From: Roseovarius mucosus
GTDB lineage: Bacteria > Pseudomonadota > Alphaproteobacteria > Rhodobacterales > Rhodobacteraceae
Direction: 5' to 3'
Length of the DNA stretch: 64,000 nt
Assembly: GCF_002080415.1 (NCBI RefSeq)
Contig: NZ_CP020474.1
Location: 2,679,501-2,743,500, forward strand
This document shows positions 38,609-49,720 of the stretch, piece by piece; the first letter of the stretch is position 1, and each line of letters begins with the position of its first letter. The notes under the pieces were generated by a model. It was not told the origin of the DNA and searched no databases. It saw only the letters and a list, made by a program, of their open reading frames with translations. A program made the position numbers and the translations under genes.

Positions 38609-39349
38609 ATGGCCGGCCATTCCAAATGGGCGAATATTCAACACCGCAAGGGGCGCCAAGACGCCGTGCGGGCGAAACTATTCTCCAAGTTTTCCAAAGA
38701 GATAACCGTTGCTGCCAAGATGGGCGATCCCGACCCGGACAAGAATCCGCGCCTGCGTCTGGCAATCAAGGAAGCCAAGGCGCAATCTATGCCCAAGGAC
38801 AATATTGAGCGCGCCATCAAAAAGGCGATGGGTGGCGATGCCGAGGATTATGAAGAAATCCGCTATGAAGGGTACGGCCCCAATGGTGTGGCAATCATCG
38901 TCGAGGCGATGACCGACAACCGCAATCGCACCGCGTCGAACGTGCGTTCGACCTTTACCAAGAACGGCGGCAATCTGGGCGAGACCGGCAGTGTCGCGTT
39001 TATGTTCGAGCGCAAGGGTGAGGTGACCTATGCGGCGAGCGTGGGCGATGCCGATACGGTGATGATGGCCGCGCTGGAAGCTGGGGCGGAAGATGTGGAA
39101 TCGGGGGAGGATGGCCACACCATCTGGTGTGCGGATACCGATCTGAGCGAGGTGGCCTCGGGGCTGGAGGGGGCCTTGGGCGAGAGCACATCGACCAAGC
39201 TGGTGTGGAAACCCACCACCACGACCGAGATGGACCTTGAGAGCATGCAGAAGCTGATGAAGCTGATCGAGGCGCTGGAGGATGACGACGACGTGCAGCG
39301 CGTCACCACCAATTTCGAAGCCTCGGATGCGGTGATGGAACAGCTATAA
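38609..39349 (+). CDS. yebC: YebC/PmpR-family protein (TACO1-like)
   Basis: A 246-residue member of the YebC family, which acts in translation of difficult sequences such as proline runs and was earlier described as transcriptional regulators. The N terminus [18 protein letters not shown] is diagnostic; also [21 protein letters not shown] and [16 protein letters not shown]. The frame is open upstream but the conserved start with AGGAGAAGG before it is at 38609. In many bacteria the gene sits by ruvC; here it is divergent from bchE. Confidence 0.96.
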   Translation: MAGHSKWANIQHRKGRQDAVRAKLFSKFSKEITVAAKMGDPDPDKNPRLRLAIKEAKAQSMPKDNIERAIKKAMGGDAEDYEEIRYEGYGPNGVAIIVEAMTDNRNRTASNVRSTFTKNGGNLGETGSVAFMFERKGEVTYAASVGDADTVMMAALEAGAEDVESGEDGHTIWCADTDLSEVASGLEGALGESTSTKLVWKPTTTTEMDLESMQKLMKLIEALEDDDDVQRVTTNFEASDAVMEQL

Positions 39350-39361
39350 AACGCGGGCGTG

Positions 39362-39411
39362 CGCGTAAGGTTTGTACGGTTCTTACAGGGATTTGGTGCA
39401 AACCTTACGCG
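39362..39411. repeat. Perfect 13-bp inverted repeat after yebC
   Basis: Arms 39362-39374 and 39399-39411 (CGCGTAAGGTTTG and its complement) flank a 24-base loop. There is no T-run after it on either strand, so it is a poor terminator. It might stabilise the yebC mRNA end. Confidence 0.5.
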
Positions 39412-39443
39412 GCGCTTTGAGGGGGGCTGAAAGGCCCGCCAAC

Positions 39444-39815
39444 TTAGTGGCCCAGTTCGGTGAGGCGCGCGCGCATCCAGGCGATCTCTGCCTCTTGTGC
39501 GGTGATCACATCCTCGGCCAATTTGCGCACCTCCGGGTCCTTGCCATGTTCGAGAACGATCCGCGCCATGGCGACGGCCCCCTCGTGATGCGGGATCATG
39601 CCGCGCAGGAAATCCACATCGGCGTCGCCGGTAAAGTCGATGTCCATCGCGCCATGCATGGCGGCGTTCGCCTCGATATAGGCCTGGGTCGAGGCGGGCA
39701 GGCCGTGGGTCGCATGCGCGGAGTGGTTGCTGTGGTCCGTGCCGTGACCATGGCTATCGGCGAGGGCCGGTGAAAGGGTGAAAGCCAGCAGAGCGGCAGT
39801 CAGGGGGATGCGCAT
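39444..39815 (-). CDS. DUF305 secreted protein
   Basis: A 123-residue periplasmic protein. It has a signal peptide (first 19 residues, ending ALA-D), a His-rich stretch ([18 protein letters not shown]) and the DUF305 core with [26 protein letters not shown]305 proteins form a ferritin-like helical bundle and are often near copper genes; metal binding through the histidines is likely. The ATG at 39815 begins the signal peptide. Monocistronic, transcribed towards yebC. Confidence 0.85.
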   Translation of the reverse strand: MRIPLTAALLAFTLSPALADSHGHGTDHSNHSAHATHGLPASTQAYIEANAAMHGAMDIDFTGDADVDFLRGMIPHHEGAVAMARIVLEHGKDPEVRKLAEDVITAQEAEIAWMRARLTELGH

Positions 39816-39924
39816 CGTGTTTGTCCTATCTGTGGTGACTGAGGGAGAGATAGGAGCTTCCCCCTGCTGGAAGGCAAGAGAGGATGCGCGAAAAGGTGAG
39901 TGCAGAGTGCGGGGTGTTAAGCAG

Positions 39925-39949
39925 GTAGGGTGCGCCTTCATTGCGCACC
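39925..39949 (-). repeat. Palindromic intergenic repeat, copy 1 (inverted, one variant base)
   Basis: A 25-base element that is the reverse complement of the copies at 39974 and 40060, except for a C in place of A near the centre (TGCGCCTTCATTGCGCACC). The arms GGTGCGCA and TGCGCACC can pair. Confidence 0.75.
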
Positions 39950-39973
39950 GGGTTGATTGGGGAGTGGTTGGTT

Positions 39974-39998
39974 GGTGCGCAATGAATGCGCACCCTAC
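39974..39998 (+). repeat. Palindromic intergenic repeat, copy 2
   Basis: 25 bases identical to copy 3: GGTGCGCAATGAATGCGCACC followed by CTAC. The self-complementary arms GGTGCGCA/TGCGCACC flank ATGAA. Confidence 0.8.
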
Positions 39999-40059
39999 GT
40001 TGGCTAGAGGGTGAGGCGGTCGTGGAGCCAGACCTCAGAAGAGAGGGGGGAAGGCCGCA

Positions 40060-40080
40060 GGTGCGCAATGAATGCGCACC

Positions 40081-40084
<4 letters not shown>
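40060..40084 (+). repeat. Palindromic intergenic repeat, copy 3, overlapping the uvrB stop
   Basis: Identical to copy 2. Its CTAC end contributes the CTA that is the TAG stop of uvrB on the minus strand, so the element reaches the very end of that gene. Confidence 0.8.
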
Positions 40085-42279
<2,195 letters not shown>

Positions 42280-42369
42280 GGGGCGCTCCTTGGGCTCGAT
42301 GTCCACATTTGTTCTCTTTGGCGTTGGGTTCAAGCCCCAAAGCGGGTTGTGTTCGGGGGGATTGGTGAT

Positions 42370-42387
42370 GTAATGATATAACATTAT
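42370..42387 (+). promoter_or_regulatory. Zur box before the COG0523 gene
   Basis: GTAATGATATAACATTAT is an almost perfect palindrome and matches the alphaproteobacterial Zur operator type GTAATGTTATAACATTAC at 16 of 18 positions. It lies 21 bases before the ATG at 42408, in the region shared with uvrB, and explains zinc-responsive control of the next genes. Confidence 0.75.
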
Positions 42388-42407
42388 AAACGCAAATGGA
42401 GATGCCG

Positions 42408-43625
42408 ATGCAACCCCGCGACCTGCGCTTGCCCGTGACCGTGCTTTCCGGATTTCTGGGGGCGGGCAAAACCACGCTTTTGAATGCAGTGCTGAATAAC
42501 CGCGACGGCCGCCGGGTGGCGGTGATCGTCAATGACATGTCGGAGGTGAATATTGATGCCGACCTTGTGCGAGAAGGTGGTGCAAACCTCAGCCATACGG
42601 ATGAGGCGCTGGTCGAGATGTCGAACGGTTGCATCTGCTGCACACTGCGCGACGATTTGCTCAAGGAAGTGCGCAAACTGGCAGGTGAGGGGCGGTTTGA
42701 CTATCTGTTGATCGAATCGACTGGGGTGTCAGAGCCGTTGCCAGTGGCGACCACGTTTGAATTTCGCGACGAAGCGGGCGAGAGCCTGTCGGATGTGGCG
42801 CGGTTGGACACGTTGGTTACGGTGGTGGATGCCGTGAACCTGCTCGAGAATTATTCAAGCCATGATTTCCTGTCGGGTCGGGGCGAGGTGGCCGGCGAGG
42901 GCGACACGAGGACGCTGGTTGACCTGCTGGTCGATCAGATCGAGTTTGCCGATGTGATCGTTCTCAACAAGGTCAGTGACGCCGGGCCCGCGCGGCGCGA
43001 TGCGGCCCGCAGTATCATCGTGGCGCTCAACCCGGATGCGCAGATCATCGAGACGGATTATGCGCAGGTCGATCCGGCGCGGATTTTTGACACCGGGTTG
43101 TTTGATTTTGCGACGGCGCATGATCATCCGCTTTGGGCCAAAGAGCTTTATGGCTTTGCCGAGCATGTGCCCGAGACTGAGGAATATGGGGTTACTTCCT
43201 TTGTCTACCGGGCGCGGCGTCCGTTTGATCCGGTAGCCGTGCATGCGGTTCTGAATGGGCCGTTGCCGGGGGTGATCCGGGCCAAGGGGCATTTCTGGGT
43301 GGCGACGCGGCCCGAGTGGGTGGCGGAATTCAGCCTTGCAGGGGCCTTGAGCAAGGTGGGACCGCTGGGCATCTGGTGGGCGTCGGTGCCCGAAGAGCGC
43401 TGGCCCACGCATCCGCAGGCGCGGGACTATGTGATGCGGCATTGGGCGGCGCCCTATGGTGATCGGCGACAGGAGTTGGTGTTTATCGGCGCGGGCATGG
43501 ACCAAGCGGAGATTACGGCTGCCTTGGATGCGGCGCTGGTTGGCAGCGAGACAGTCTTTGATCCGCTGGTGTTTCGCGGCTTGCCTGATCCCTTCCCGGT
43601 GTGGCGGCGGTCTGAGGCGGCGTGA
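42408..43625 (+). CDS. COG0523/CobW-family GTPase, putative zinc metallochaperone
   Basis: A 405-residue G3E GTPase. Walker A is [10 protein letters not shown], the metal-binding motif is GCICC (in [15 protein letters not shown]), with [11 protein letters not shown] and the guanine motif LNKV. The CobW_C domain (about 270-380) follows. Subgroups of COG0523 with a Zur box, such as ZagA/ZigA, deliver zinc to proteins during zinc starvation. I prefer the ATG at 42408, six bases after GGAG; ATGs at 42396 and 42402 are in frame. It starts a three-gene operon. Confidence 0.9.
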   Translation: MQPRDLRLPVTVLSGFLGAGKTTLLNAVLNNRDGRRVAVIVNDMSEVNIDADLVREGGANLSHTDEALVEMSNGCICCTLRDDLLKEVRKLAGEGRFDYLLIESTGVSEPLPVATTFEFRDEAGESLSDVARLDTLVTVVDAVNLLENYSSHDFLSGRGEVAGEGDTRTLVDLLVDQIEFADVIVLNKVSDAGPARRDAARSIIVALNPDAQIIETDYAQVDPARIFDTGLFDFATAHDHPLWAKELYGFAEHVPETEEYGVTSFVYRARRPFDPVAVHAVLNGPLPGVIRAKGHFWVATRPEWVAEFSLAGALSKVGPLGIWWASVPEERWPTHPQARDYVMRHWAAPYGDRRQELVFIGAGMDQAEITAALDAALVGSETVFDPLVFRGLPDPFPVWRRSEAA

Positions 43626-43628
43626 ACG

Positions 43629-44255
43629 ATGCGGGACCATGGCATGACGCTGGCCACCGGCGTGGCGCGGGGGGATAGCCCCGGTATCCTGCATCAGGTG
43701 ACGAGGGCGGGACAAGCGGCGGCGATCTGGACGCGGCAGAGAGAGGCCGGGCTTGCCGAGTGGATTGACGGTGTAGCGGTGGAAAACTTGCCGCAGGCCC
43801 GATGCTATTGCACGGCGCAGCGTGCGCGTGCGGTGGCGCAGGCGGCCTGTGAGGGCGCAGGTTTGCCCATCGGGCGGGCGCGTGAGGTGTTGTGTGATGA
43901 CATCGGCGCGCTGGCTGTTCTGTTTGGGCAGGTCATGGGGCGGAGCGCCTTGCATCTGCGGTTAGAGGTGGTGCGCGACGATGCCTGCCGCAAGTTTCAC
44001 TTGGATCAGGTTCCTGCGCGGCTGCTGTGCAGCTATCGCGGGGCAGGCACGGAATACGGGTTGATGCGGGCGCAGGGCGATCCGCAACCTGTGTGTCGAA
44101 TGGCAACCGGGGATGTGGGCATTTTTCGCGGCGCGCTGTGGTCCGGGGACGAAATGAGCGGTGTGGTGCATCGCTCGCCGCCGCTTGCCGGTTTTGGCGC
44201 GGCGCGGCTTTTGTTGGTGTTGGACGTGTTGGGGGCGTCGCAGCATGGCCGGTAA
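43629..44255 (+). CDS. DUF1826 protein, zinc-starvation associated
   Basis: A 208-residue DUF1826 family protein of unknown activity. The conserved core is LRLEVVRDDACRKFHLDQVPARLLCSYRGAGTEYG, with candidate metal-binding His and Asp residues, and HRSPPL further on. In many proteobacteria DUF1826 genes follow COG0523 genes under Zur, as here (three-base gap). The start may be 43629 or 43644. Confidence 0.85.
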   Translation: MRDHGMTLATGVARGDSPGILHQVTRAGQAAAIWTRQREAGLAEWIDGVAVENLPQARCYCTAQRARAVAQAACEGAGLPIGRAREVLCDDIGALAVLFGQVMGRSALHLRLEVVRDDACRKFHLDQVPARLLCSYRGAGTEYGLMRAQGDPQPVCRMATGDVGIFRGALWSGDEMSGVVHRSPPLAGFGAARLLLVLDVLGASQHGR

Positions 44256-44535
44256 CCTGCGCAGCCCCGCCATACGCCGTCGGCGCGCCCATGGTCTGAC
44301 CGAGTATGACCGCTTGCCGGGGCCGCTGCGCCGCTGGGTGGCACAGGCGGCGCTGCCGTGGTCGGCGCGGTCGGTGCGTGCGGTCTGGGCGCGGGCGTTG
44401 CGGGCGGCGGGGGGATGCGAGGCGGCGGCGCTGGCGCGTCTGAACCGGATCGAAGCGCGCGCGCTGGAGCGCGAGGCCTCTGTAGTTTGGGGGATGGGAT
44501 ATCCCACGCCAGACCTTACAGGTGACGAATCGTAG
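44245..44535 (+). CDS. Small conserved protein (possibly DUF6525)
   Basis: A 96-residue, Arg/Ala-rich basic protein (RRRRAHGLTEYDRLPGPLRRWVAQAALPWS). Its start overlaps the DUF1826 gene by 11 bases. Similar small proteins with LTEYDRLP and PLRRWVAQAALPWS are found in Rhodobacterales; I assign DUF6525 from memory only. There is no signal or membrane segment. It probably shares zinc control with the two genes before it. Confidence 0.6.
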   Translation: MAGNLRSPAIRRRRAHGLTEYDRLPGPLRRWVAQAALPWSARSVRAVWARALRAAGGCEAAALARLNRIEARALEREASVVWGMGYPTPDLTGDES

Positions 44536-44853
44536 AGGGTTTGTGACGCTGCGTCATACGATTCGGGCGCGGGGCATAGTGCCGCACCCACTGGGCACGC
44601 GTGGGTTTTGGAAGTGGGTCTGTCGCAATTTTGAGCACATGAGTCGTTTCAGGGCGGGCAAAAGGCCAGCAAAACAGCAGTGGAAAATTTATTTACAAAG
44701 CTGTGCCCCGATTAATGCAAGAAATTCACTGATCTTATGGGCGTTTGTCAGGATTTTGTTAATTTCTGCGCAATTTCGGCTAGGGTATGCGAAGGAATGC
44801 GGCAGAGCCTGTCACGAGGAGCAGGTGGCCGTTGGGATGGAGGATTTCAAGTC
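44536..44853 (+). other. 318-base upstream region of acs
   Basis: No gene is seen. The part from about 44660 to 44800 is notably AT-rich against the surroundings (for example GGAAAATTTATTTACAAAGC and a TTTTGTTAATTTC run). It should hold the acs promoter and activator sites. No consensus promoter stands out. The ribosome site GGATGGAGG lies 12 bases before the acs ATG. Confidence 0.6.
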
Positions 44854-46794
44854 ATGAGCGACGCAAACGCAACCGCAGGTGCAAAAAAAGCCGGATTTCA
44901 CATTGATCAGGCCAAGTATGAGCGGATGTATGCCGATTCGATCAGTAACCCTGAAGCGTTTTGGGGGGAGCATGGCAAGCGGCTGGACTGGATCAAGCCC
45001 TATACCAAGGTCAAGAACACCTCGTTTGCGTATGACAATGTGTCGATCAAATGGTTTGAAGATGGCACGCTGAACGTGTCGGCCAATTGCATCGACCGGC
45101 ATTTGGCAACACGCGGCGATCAGACGGCGATCATCTGGGAAGCGGATGATCCCAACGAGACGCCGCAGCACATCAGCTATAAGGAACTGCACGCGCAGAC
45201 CTGCAAGATGGCCAATGTGCTCAAGGCGATGGGCGTGGGCAAAGGTGACCGCGTCGTAATCTATATGCCGATGATCCCCGAGGCCGCCTATGCGATGCTG
45301 GCCTGTGCGCGGATCGGGGCGATTCATTCGATCGTTTTCGCGGGCTTCAGCCCGGACGCGCTGGGCGCGCGGATCAATGGCTGCGATGCCAAGGTGGTGA
45401 TCACCGCCGACCATGCGCCGCGTGGTGGCCGCAAGACCAAGCTCAAGGATAACGTCAATCAGGCGCTGTTGCATGACACCTCGGATGTGAAGTGTCTTGT
45501 GGTGCAGCGCACCGGTGATCAGGTCGCATGGCGGCGTGATCTGGATTTCTGGTGGCATGAAGAGGCCGAGAAGGTCAGTGCCGATTGCCCGCCAGAGGAA
45601 ATGAACGCAGAAGACCCCCTGTTCATTCTTTACACCTCGGGGTCGACCGGCATGCCCAAGGGCGTGGTGCATACGACGGGCGGCTATCTGACCTATGCGT
45701 CGATGACGCATGAGTATATTTTCGACTATCACGAGGGTGATATTTACTGGTGCACGGCCGATGTGGGCTGGGTCACGGGGCATAGCTATATCGTTTATGG
45801 CCCGCTGGCCAATGGGGCCACCACGCTGATGTTCGAGGGCGTGCCGACCTATCCGGATGCCGGGCGTTTCTGGCAGGTGTGCGAGCGCCACAAGGTGACA
45901 CAGTTCTACACTGCCCCCACCGCCATTCGCGCGCTGATGGGCAAGGGCACCGGGCCGGTTGAAGGATCGGACCTGTCGAGCCTGCGCATTCTGGGGTCGG
46001 TCGGCGAGCCGATCAACCCTGAGGCGTGGAACTGGTACAATGAGAATGTGGGCAAGGGCAAATGCCCCATCGTAGATACGTGGTGGCAGACCGAGACCGG
46101 CGGCATTCTGATAACGCCGCTGCCCGGTGTGATCGACACGCCCAAGCCCGGTTCGGCGACCAAGCCGTTCTTTGGGGTGAAGCCCGTTGTGCTGGACGAT
46201 CAGGGCAACGAGTTGGACGGCGAGACCTCGGGTGTTCTGGCGCTCAAGGATAGCTGGCCGGGGCAGATGCGCACCGTCTGGGGTGATCATAGCCGGTTTG
46301 TCTCGACCTATTTCGAGATGTTCAAAGGCTATTATTTCTCGGGCGATGGGTGCCGCCGCGACGCGGATGGCGATTACTGGATTACGGGCCGGGTGGATGA
46401 CGTGATCAACGTCTCTGGCCACCGGATGGGCACCGCCGAGGTGGAATCGGCGTTGGTCGCCCATGCCACGGTGAGCGAGGCCGCCGTTGTGGGCTATCCG
46501 CATGACATCAAGGGGCAGGGCATCTATTGCTATGTCACGCTGATGGATGGGGTTGAGGCCACCGAGGCGCTGCGCACGGAACTGGGCAACTGGGTGCGTC
46601 AGGAAATCGGGCCGATTGCCAAGCCGGATGTTATCCAATGGGCACCGGGCCTGCCGAAAACCCGTTCGGGCAAGATCATGCGCCGCATCCTGCGCAAGAT
46701 CGCCGAGAACGACTTTGACAGCCTTGGGGATACCTCGACGCTGGCCGATCCGTCGGTCGTGGACGAGCTGATTGCCAATCGCACCAAAGCCTGA
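44854..46794 (+). CDS. acs: Acetyl-CoA synthetase, AMP-forming
   Basis: A 646-residue enzyme converting acetate, ATP and CoA to acetyl-CoA, AMP and pyrophosphate. Motifs: [22 protein letters not shown] (P-loop), [11 protein letters not shown] (acetate pocket Trp), [31 protein letters not shown] (hinge), and [17 protein letters not shown] with the catalytic, acetylatable Lys. The length is normal. The ATG at 44854 is chosen over the longer frame because the family N terminus begins there. First gene of the acetate block and followed by adk after 13 bases. Confidence 0.97.
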   Translation: MSDANATAGAKKAGFHIDQAKYERMYADSISNPEAFWGEHGKRLDWIKPYTKVKNTSFAYDNVSIKWFEDGTLNVSANCIDRHLATRGDQTAIIWEADDPNETPQHISYKELHAQTCKMANVLKAMGVGKGDRVVIYMPMIPEAAYAMLACARIGAIHSIVFAGFSPDALGARINGCDAKVVITADHAPRGGRKTKLKDNVNQALLHDTSDVKCLVVQRTGDQVAWRRDLDFWWHEEAEKVSADCPPEEMNAEDPLFILYTSGSTGMPKGVVHTTGGYLTYASMTHEYIFDYHEGDIYWCTADVGWVTGHSYIVYGPLANGATTLMFEGVPTYPDAGRFWQVCERHKVTQFYTAPTAIRALMGKGTGPVEGSDLSSLRILGSVGEPINPEAWNWYNENVGKGKCPIVDTWWQTETGGILITPLPGVIDTPKPGSATKPFFGVKPVVLDDQGNELDGETSGVLALKDSWPGQMRTVWGDHSRFVSTYFEMFKGYYFSGDGCRRDADGDYWITGRVDDVINVSGHRMGTAEVESALVAHATVSEAAVVGYPHDIKGQGIYCYVTLMDGVEATEALRTELGNWVRQEIGPIAKPDVIQWAPGLPKTRSGKIMRRILRKIAENDFDSLGDTSTLADPSVVDELIANRTKA

Positions 46795-46807
46795 GAGGGG
46801 ACTCGTG

Positions 46808-47494
46808 ATGGACGGAAGCGACACGCCCCGTAACGCCGCCAATCTTGTTCTGCTTGGACCGCCGGGCGCGGGCAAGGGCACGCAAGCCCGGATGCTGGAG
46901 GAGCAATTCGGGCTGGTGCAACTGTCGACCGGCGACCTATTGCGCGCGGCTGTGGCGGCGGGCACCGAGGCGGGTCGTGCGGCCAAGGCAGTGATGGAGG
47001 CGGGGGATCTGGTGTCTGACGCAATCGTCATCGCCATTCTGCGCGACCGCCTAGCCGAGCCGGACTGTGCCAAGGGCGTGATCCTTGATGGGTTCCCGCG
47101 CACCACGGTGCAGGCCGAGGCGTTGGATGGTCTCTTGGCGGAAATCGGTCACGGCATCCGGTCGGCGATCAGCCTAGAGGTGGATGACGCGGCGATGGTG
47201 GCGCGGATTTCGGGCCGCTACACCTGTGGCGGCTGTGGTGAAGGCTATCACGACAGCTTTAAGGTGCCGAACGTTGCCGGCATCTGTGACAAATGCGGTG
47301 GCACCGAGATGAAGCGGCGCGCCGATGACAATGCGGAAACGGTGGAACAGCGGCTGCGCGCCTATCATGCGCAGACCGCGCCGTTGATTTCCTATTATGA
47401 ATCGCGCGGCGTTCTGGCCCGCGTCGATGCGATGGCCGAGATCGAGGCCGTTGCAAGAGAGCTGAACGCCATCGTCGCCAAGGCGGTTGCGTAA
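46808..47494 (+). CDS. adk: Adenylate kinase with zinc-type LID
   Basis: A 228-residue enzyme interconverting AMP+ATP and 2 ADP. Walker A is LLGPPGAGKGTQA, the AMP site is STGDLLRAA, then DGFPRT. The LID holds four cysteines (CGGCGEGYHD and CDKCGG), so it binds zinc. In Rhodobacterales a housekeeping adk normally lies in the ribosomal-protein region, so this copy, next to acs, may be a second one devoted to recycling AMP from acetate activation. GTG at 46805 is an alternative start. Confidence 0.93.
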   Translation: MDGSDTPRNAANLVLLGPPGAGKGTQARMLEEQFGLVQLSTGDLLRAAVAAGTEAGRAAKAVMEAGDLVSDAIVIAILRDRLAEPDCAKGVILDGFPRTTVQAEALDGLLAEIGHGIRSAISLEVDDAAMVARISGRYTCGGCGEGYHDSFKVPNVAGICDKCGGTEMKRRADDNAETVEQRLRAYHAQTAPLISYYESRGVLARVDAMAEIEAVARELNAIVAKAVA

Positions 47495-47562
47495 AGGAGT
47501 GCCCGTGCCGGGATGGTCCCGGCGCGGTCTGGAGGAAGCCGTTATAAAAGGGAGGGCACGCT

Positions 47563-47823
47563 TTGTCCGATCAAGAAAGAGCGAACGCTTATTGGAAGGC
47601 CAATCTGCGTCTTATCACATGGAGCCTCGTGATCTGGTTCTTTGCCTCGTTTGGCTTTGGCATTTTGCTGCGGCCCATGCTCTCGGGGATCGCCATTGGC
47701 GGCACCGATCTTGGGTTCTGGTTCGCGCAGCAAGGGTCGATCATCGTCTTTCTGATTTTGATCTTCTTCTACGCCTGGCGGATGAACAAACTCGATGCCG
47801 AACATGGCGTCGGTGAAGAATAA
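47563..47823 (+). CDS. DUF4212 small subunit of a sodium/solute symporter
   Basis: An 86-residue membrane protein with two hydrophobic segments (about 18-40 and 53-75) and the conserved ANAYWKANLRLITWSLVIWF start. DUF4212 genes stand directly before ActP-like SSS genes and are taken as an accessory subunit. The start is TTG at 47563, six bases after a strong AAGGGAGGG. It precedes the symporter by 15 bases. Confidence 0.9.
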   Translation: MSDQERANAYWKANLRLITWSLVIWFFASFGFGILLRPMLSGIAIGGTDLGFWFAQQGSIIVFLILIFFYAWRMNKLDAEHGVGEE

Positions 47824-47838
47824 GTAGGGGGAGGGACA

Positions 47839-49602
47839 ATGGATCAAACAACACTCAATATCATCGTCGTTGGCCTCAGCTTCGTGCTTTACTTCGGTAT
47901 CGCGATCTGGGCCAAGGCGGGATCTACGGCTGAATTCTATGCTGCGGGACGCGGCGTGAATCCGGTCGTCAACGGGATGGCAACGGCGGCGGACTGGATG
48001 TCGGCGGCCTCGTTCATCTCGATGGCGGGTCTCATCGCCTTTGTCGGCTACAACAACTCGACCTTCCTGATGGGCTGGACGGGTGGTTACGTGCTGATGG
48101 CCATGCTGCTTGCGCCCTATCTGCGCAAGTTCGGCAAATACACGGTGCCCGAGTTCGTGGGCGACCGGTTTTACAGCAACAAGGCCCGCGTTGTGGCCGT
48201 TATCGCCCTGATCACCATGTCGGTGACCTATGTGATCGGTCAGATGGCGGGTGCCGGTGTGGCCTTCTCGCGTTTCCTTGAGGTGGACAACACCACTGGC
48301 CTTTTGATCGCGTCGGCTGTGGTTTTCGTTTACGCCGTTCTGGGCGGGATGAAGGGCATCACCTATACGCAGGTGGCACAGTATTGCGTTTTGATCGTCG
48401 CCTATACGATTCCGGCGATCTTTATCTCGCTGCAGCTGACCGGCCATGTTCTGCCGCAGTTGGGCCTGTTTGGTGAGCACACGGCGTCGGGTCAGTATCT
48501 GCTGGTGACGCTGGACGGCCTGCTGAACGATCTGGGCTTTAATCAGTATACGTCGGGGTCCAGCCCGTGGCTGATGGCGCTGTTCACCTTGTCGCTGATG
48601 ATCGGCACCGCCGGTCTGCCGCATGTGATCATCCGCTTCTTCACCGTTCCCAAAGTGTCTGATGCACGTTGGTCGGCTGGTTGGGCGCTGGTCTTTATCG
48701 CGTTGCTCTATCTCACCGCTCCGGCTGTGGGTGCGATGGCGCGTCTGAACATCATGACCACCATGTGGCCGCAAGGTGTGCAGGGCGAAGCTGTGGCTGT
48801 GGACGAACTTCCCGATTGGTTCCGGACCTGGTCTGCCACTGGCCTCTTGGCTGTGGAAGACAAGAACGGCGACGGCAAGATCCAATACTACAACGAAAAG
48901 AGCGAAGCGATGACTGCGCTGGCGGCCGAGCGTGGCTGGCAGGGCAACGAGCTTGTCACCTTCAATCAGGACATTCTGGTGCTTGCAAACCCGGAAATTG
49001 CGGGTCTGCCGGGTTGGGTTATTGCACTTATCGCCGCAGGCGGTATCGCGGCAGCCCTCTCGACGGCGGCGGGTCTGCTCTTGGCCATCTCTTCGGCGGT
49101 GAGCCACGACCTGATCAAATCGACGATCAATCCCGGCATCTCGGAAAAAGGCGAGCTTTTGGCAGCCCGTATTTCGATGGCGGCGGCGATCGTGGTGGCA
49201 ACCTATCTGGGCCTTAACCCTCCGGGCTTTGCGGCTCAGGTTGTGGCCTTGGCGTTCGGTTTGGCGGCGGCGTCGCTCTTCCCGACACTGATGATGGGCA
49301 TCTTCTCGAAGCGGATGAACTCTGCTGGTGCAACCGCTGGCATGCTGGCCGGTCTGCTCTCGACCACGCTCTACCTGTTCCTCTTCCTGGGTTGGTTCTT
49401 TATCCCCGGCACGAACATGTTGACCCCGGATCAATACCTGTTCGGTATTCCGCCGACCCACTTTGGGCCGATTGGTGCGCTGCTGAACTTTGGTGTTGCG
49501 TTCATCGTGGCAAGCATGACGGCAGAACCGCCGCAGGAAATTCAGGACCTGGTCGAAAGCGTGCGTATTCCGCGCGGTGCCGGCACGGCCGTGAACCACT
49601 AA
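47839..49602 (+). CDS. actP: Cation:acetate symporter of the SSS family (ActP-like)
   Basis: A 587-residue sodium:solute symporter with 13-14 hydrophobic segments. Seen are the N-terminal FYAAGRGVNPVVNGMATAADWMSAASFI, GWTGGYVLMAMLLAPYLRKFGKYTVPEF, and the later LPHVIIRFFTVP. A hydrophilic insert of about 75 residues (AVDELPDWFRTWSATGLL, with DKNGDGKIQ, a calcium-like loop) lies between membrane segments. Paired with DUF4212 and acs, it is expected to import acetate or other short acids. GGGGGAGGG lies seven bases before the ATG. Confidence 0.92.
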   Translation: MDQTTLNIIVVGLSFVLYFGIAIWAKAGSTAEFYAAGRGVNPVVNGMATAADWMSAASFISMAGLIAFVGYNNSTFLMGWTGGYVLMAMLLAPYLRKFGKYTVPEFVGDRFYSNKARVVAVIALITMSVTYVIGQMAGAGVAFSRFLEVDNTTGLLIASAVVFVYAVLGGMKGITYTQVAQYCVLIVAYTIPAIFISLQLTGHVLPQLGLFGEHTASGQYLLVTLDGLLNDLGFNQYTSGSSPWLMALFTLSLMIGTAGLPHVIIRFFTVPKVSDARWSAGWALVFIALLYLTAPAVGAMARLNIMTTMWPQGVQGEAVAVDELPDWFRTWSATGLLAVEDKNGDGKIQYYNEKSEAMTALAAERGWQGNELVTFNQDILVLANPEIAGLPGWVIALIAAGGIAAALSTAAGLLLAISSAVSHDLIKSTINPGISEKGELLAARISMAAAIVVATYLGLNPPGFAAQVVALAFGLAAASLFPTLMMGIFSKRMNSAGATAGMLAGLLSTTLYLFLFLGWFFIPGTNMLTPDQYLFGIPPTHFGPIGALLNFGVAFIVASMTAEPPQEIQDLVESVRIPRGAGTAVNH

Positions 49603-49616
49603 GCAAGCAATGGACA

Positions 49617-49640
49617 GGGGCGGCGCGTGCCGCCCCTTTT
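49617..49640 (+). terminator. Intrinsic terminator after the symporter gene
   Basis: Perfect 8-base-pair stem GGGGCGGC/GCCGCCCC with GCGT loop, then TTTT. It starts 15 bases past the stop. Since the following genes point the same way and their own start is only 81 bases on, it may leave partial read-through. Confidence 0.8.
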
Positions 49641-49720
49641 CCCTCTGCCGCCCGCCGATATTTCCGGAAACCGGGTGCTTTTAGGTGATTTCCCACCATA
49701 TCCGAGGAGAGCCGCGCCCG

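Noticed and set aside
42280..42395. LexA/SOS box before uvrB
   Set aside because: GTTC occurs twice, but with 13 bases between, not the seven required for the alphaproteobacterial box.
44812..49599. Two very long minus-strand frames opposite acs, adk and actP
   Set aside because: Same explanation: antisense shadows of strongly biased genes, rich in Arg/His/Gly and without motifs.
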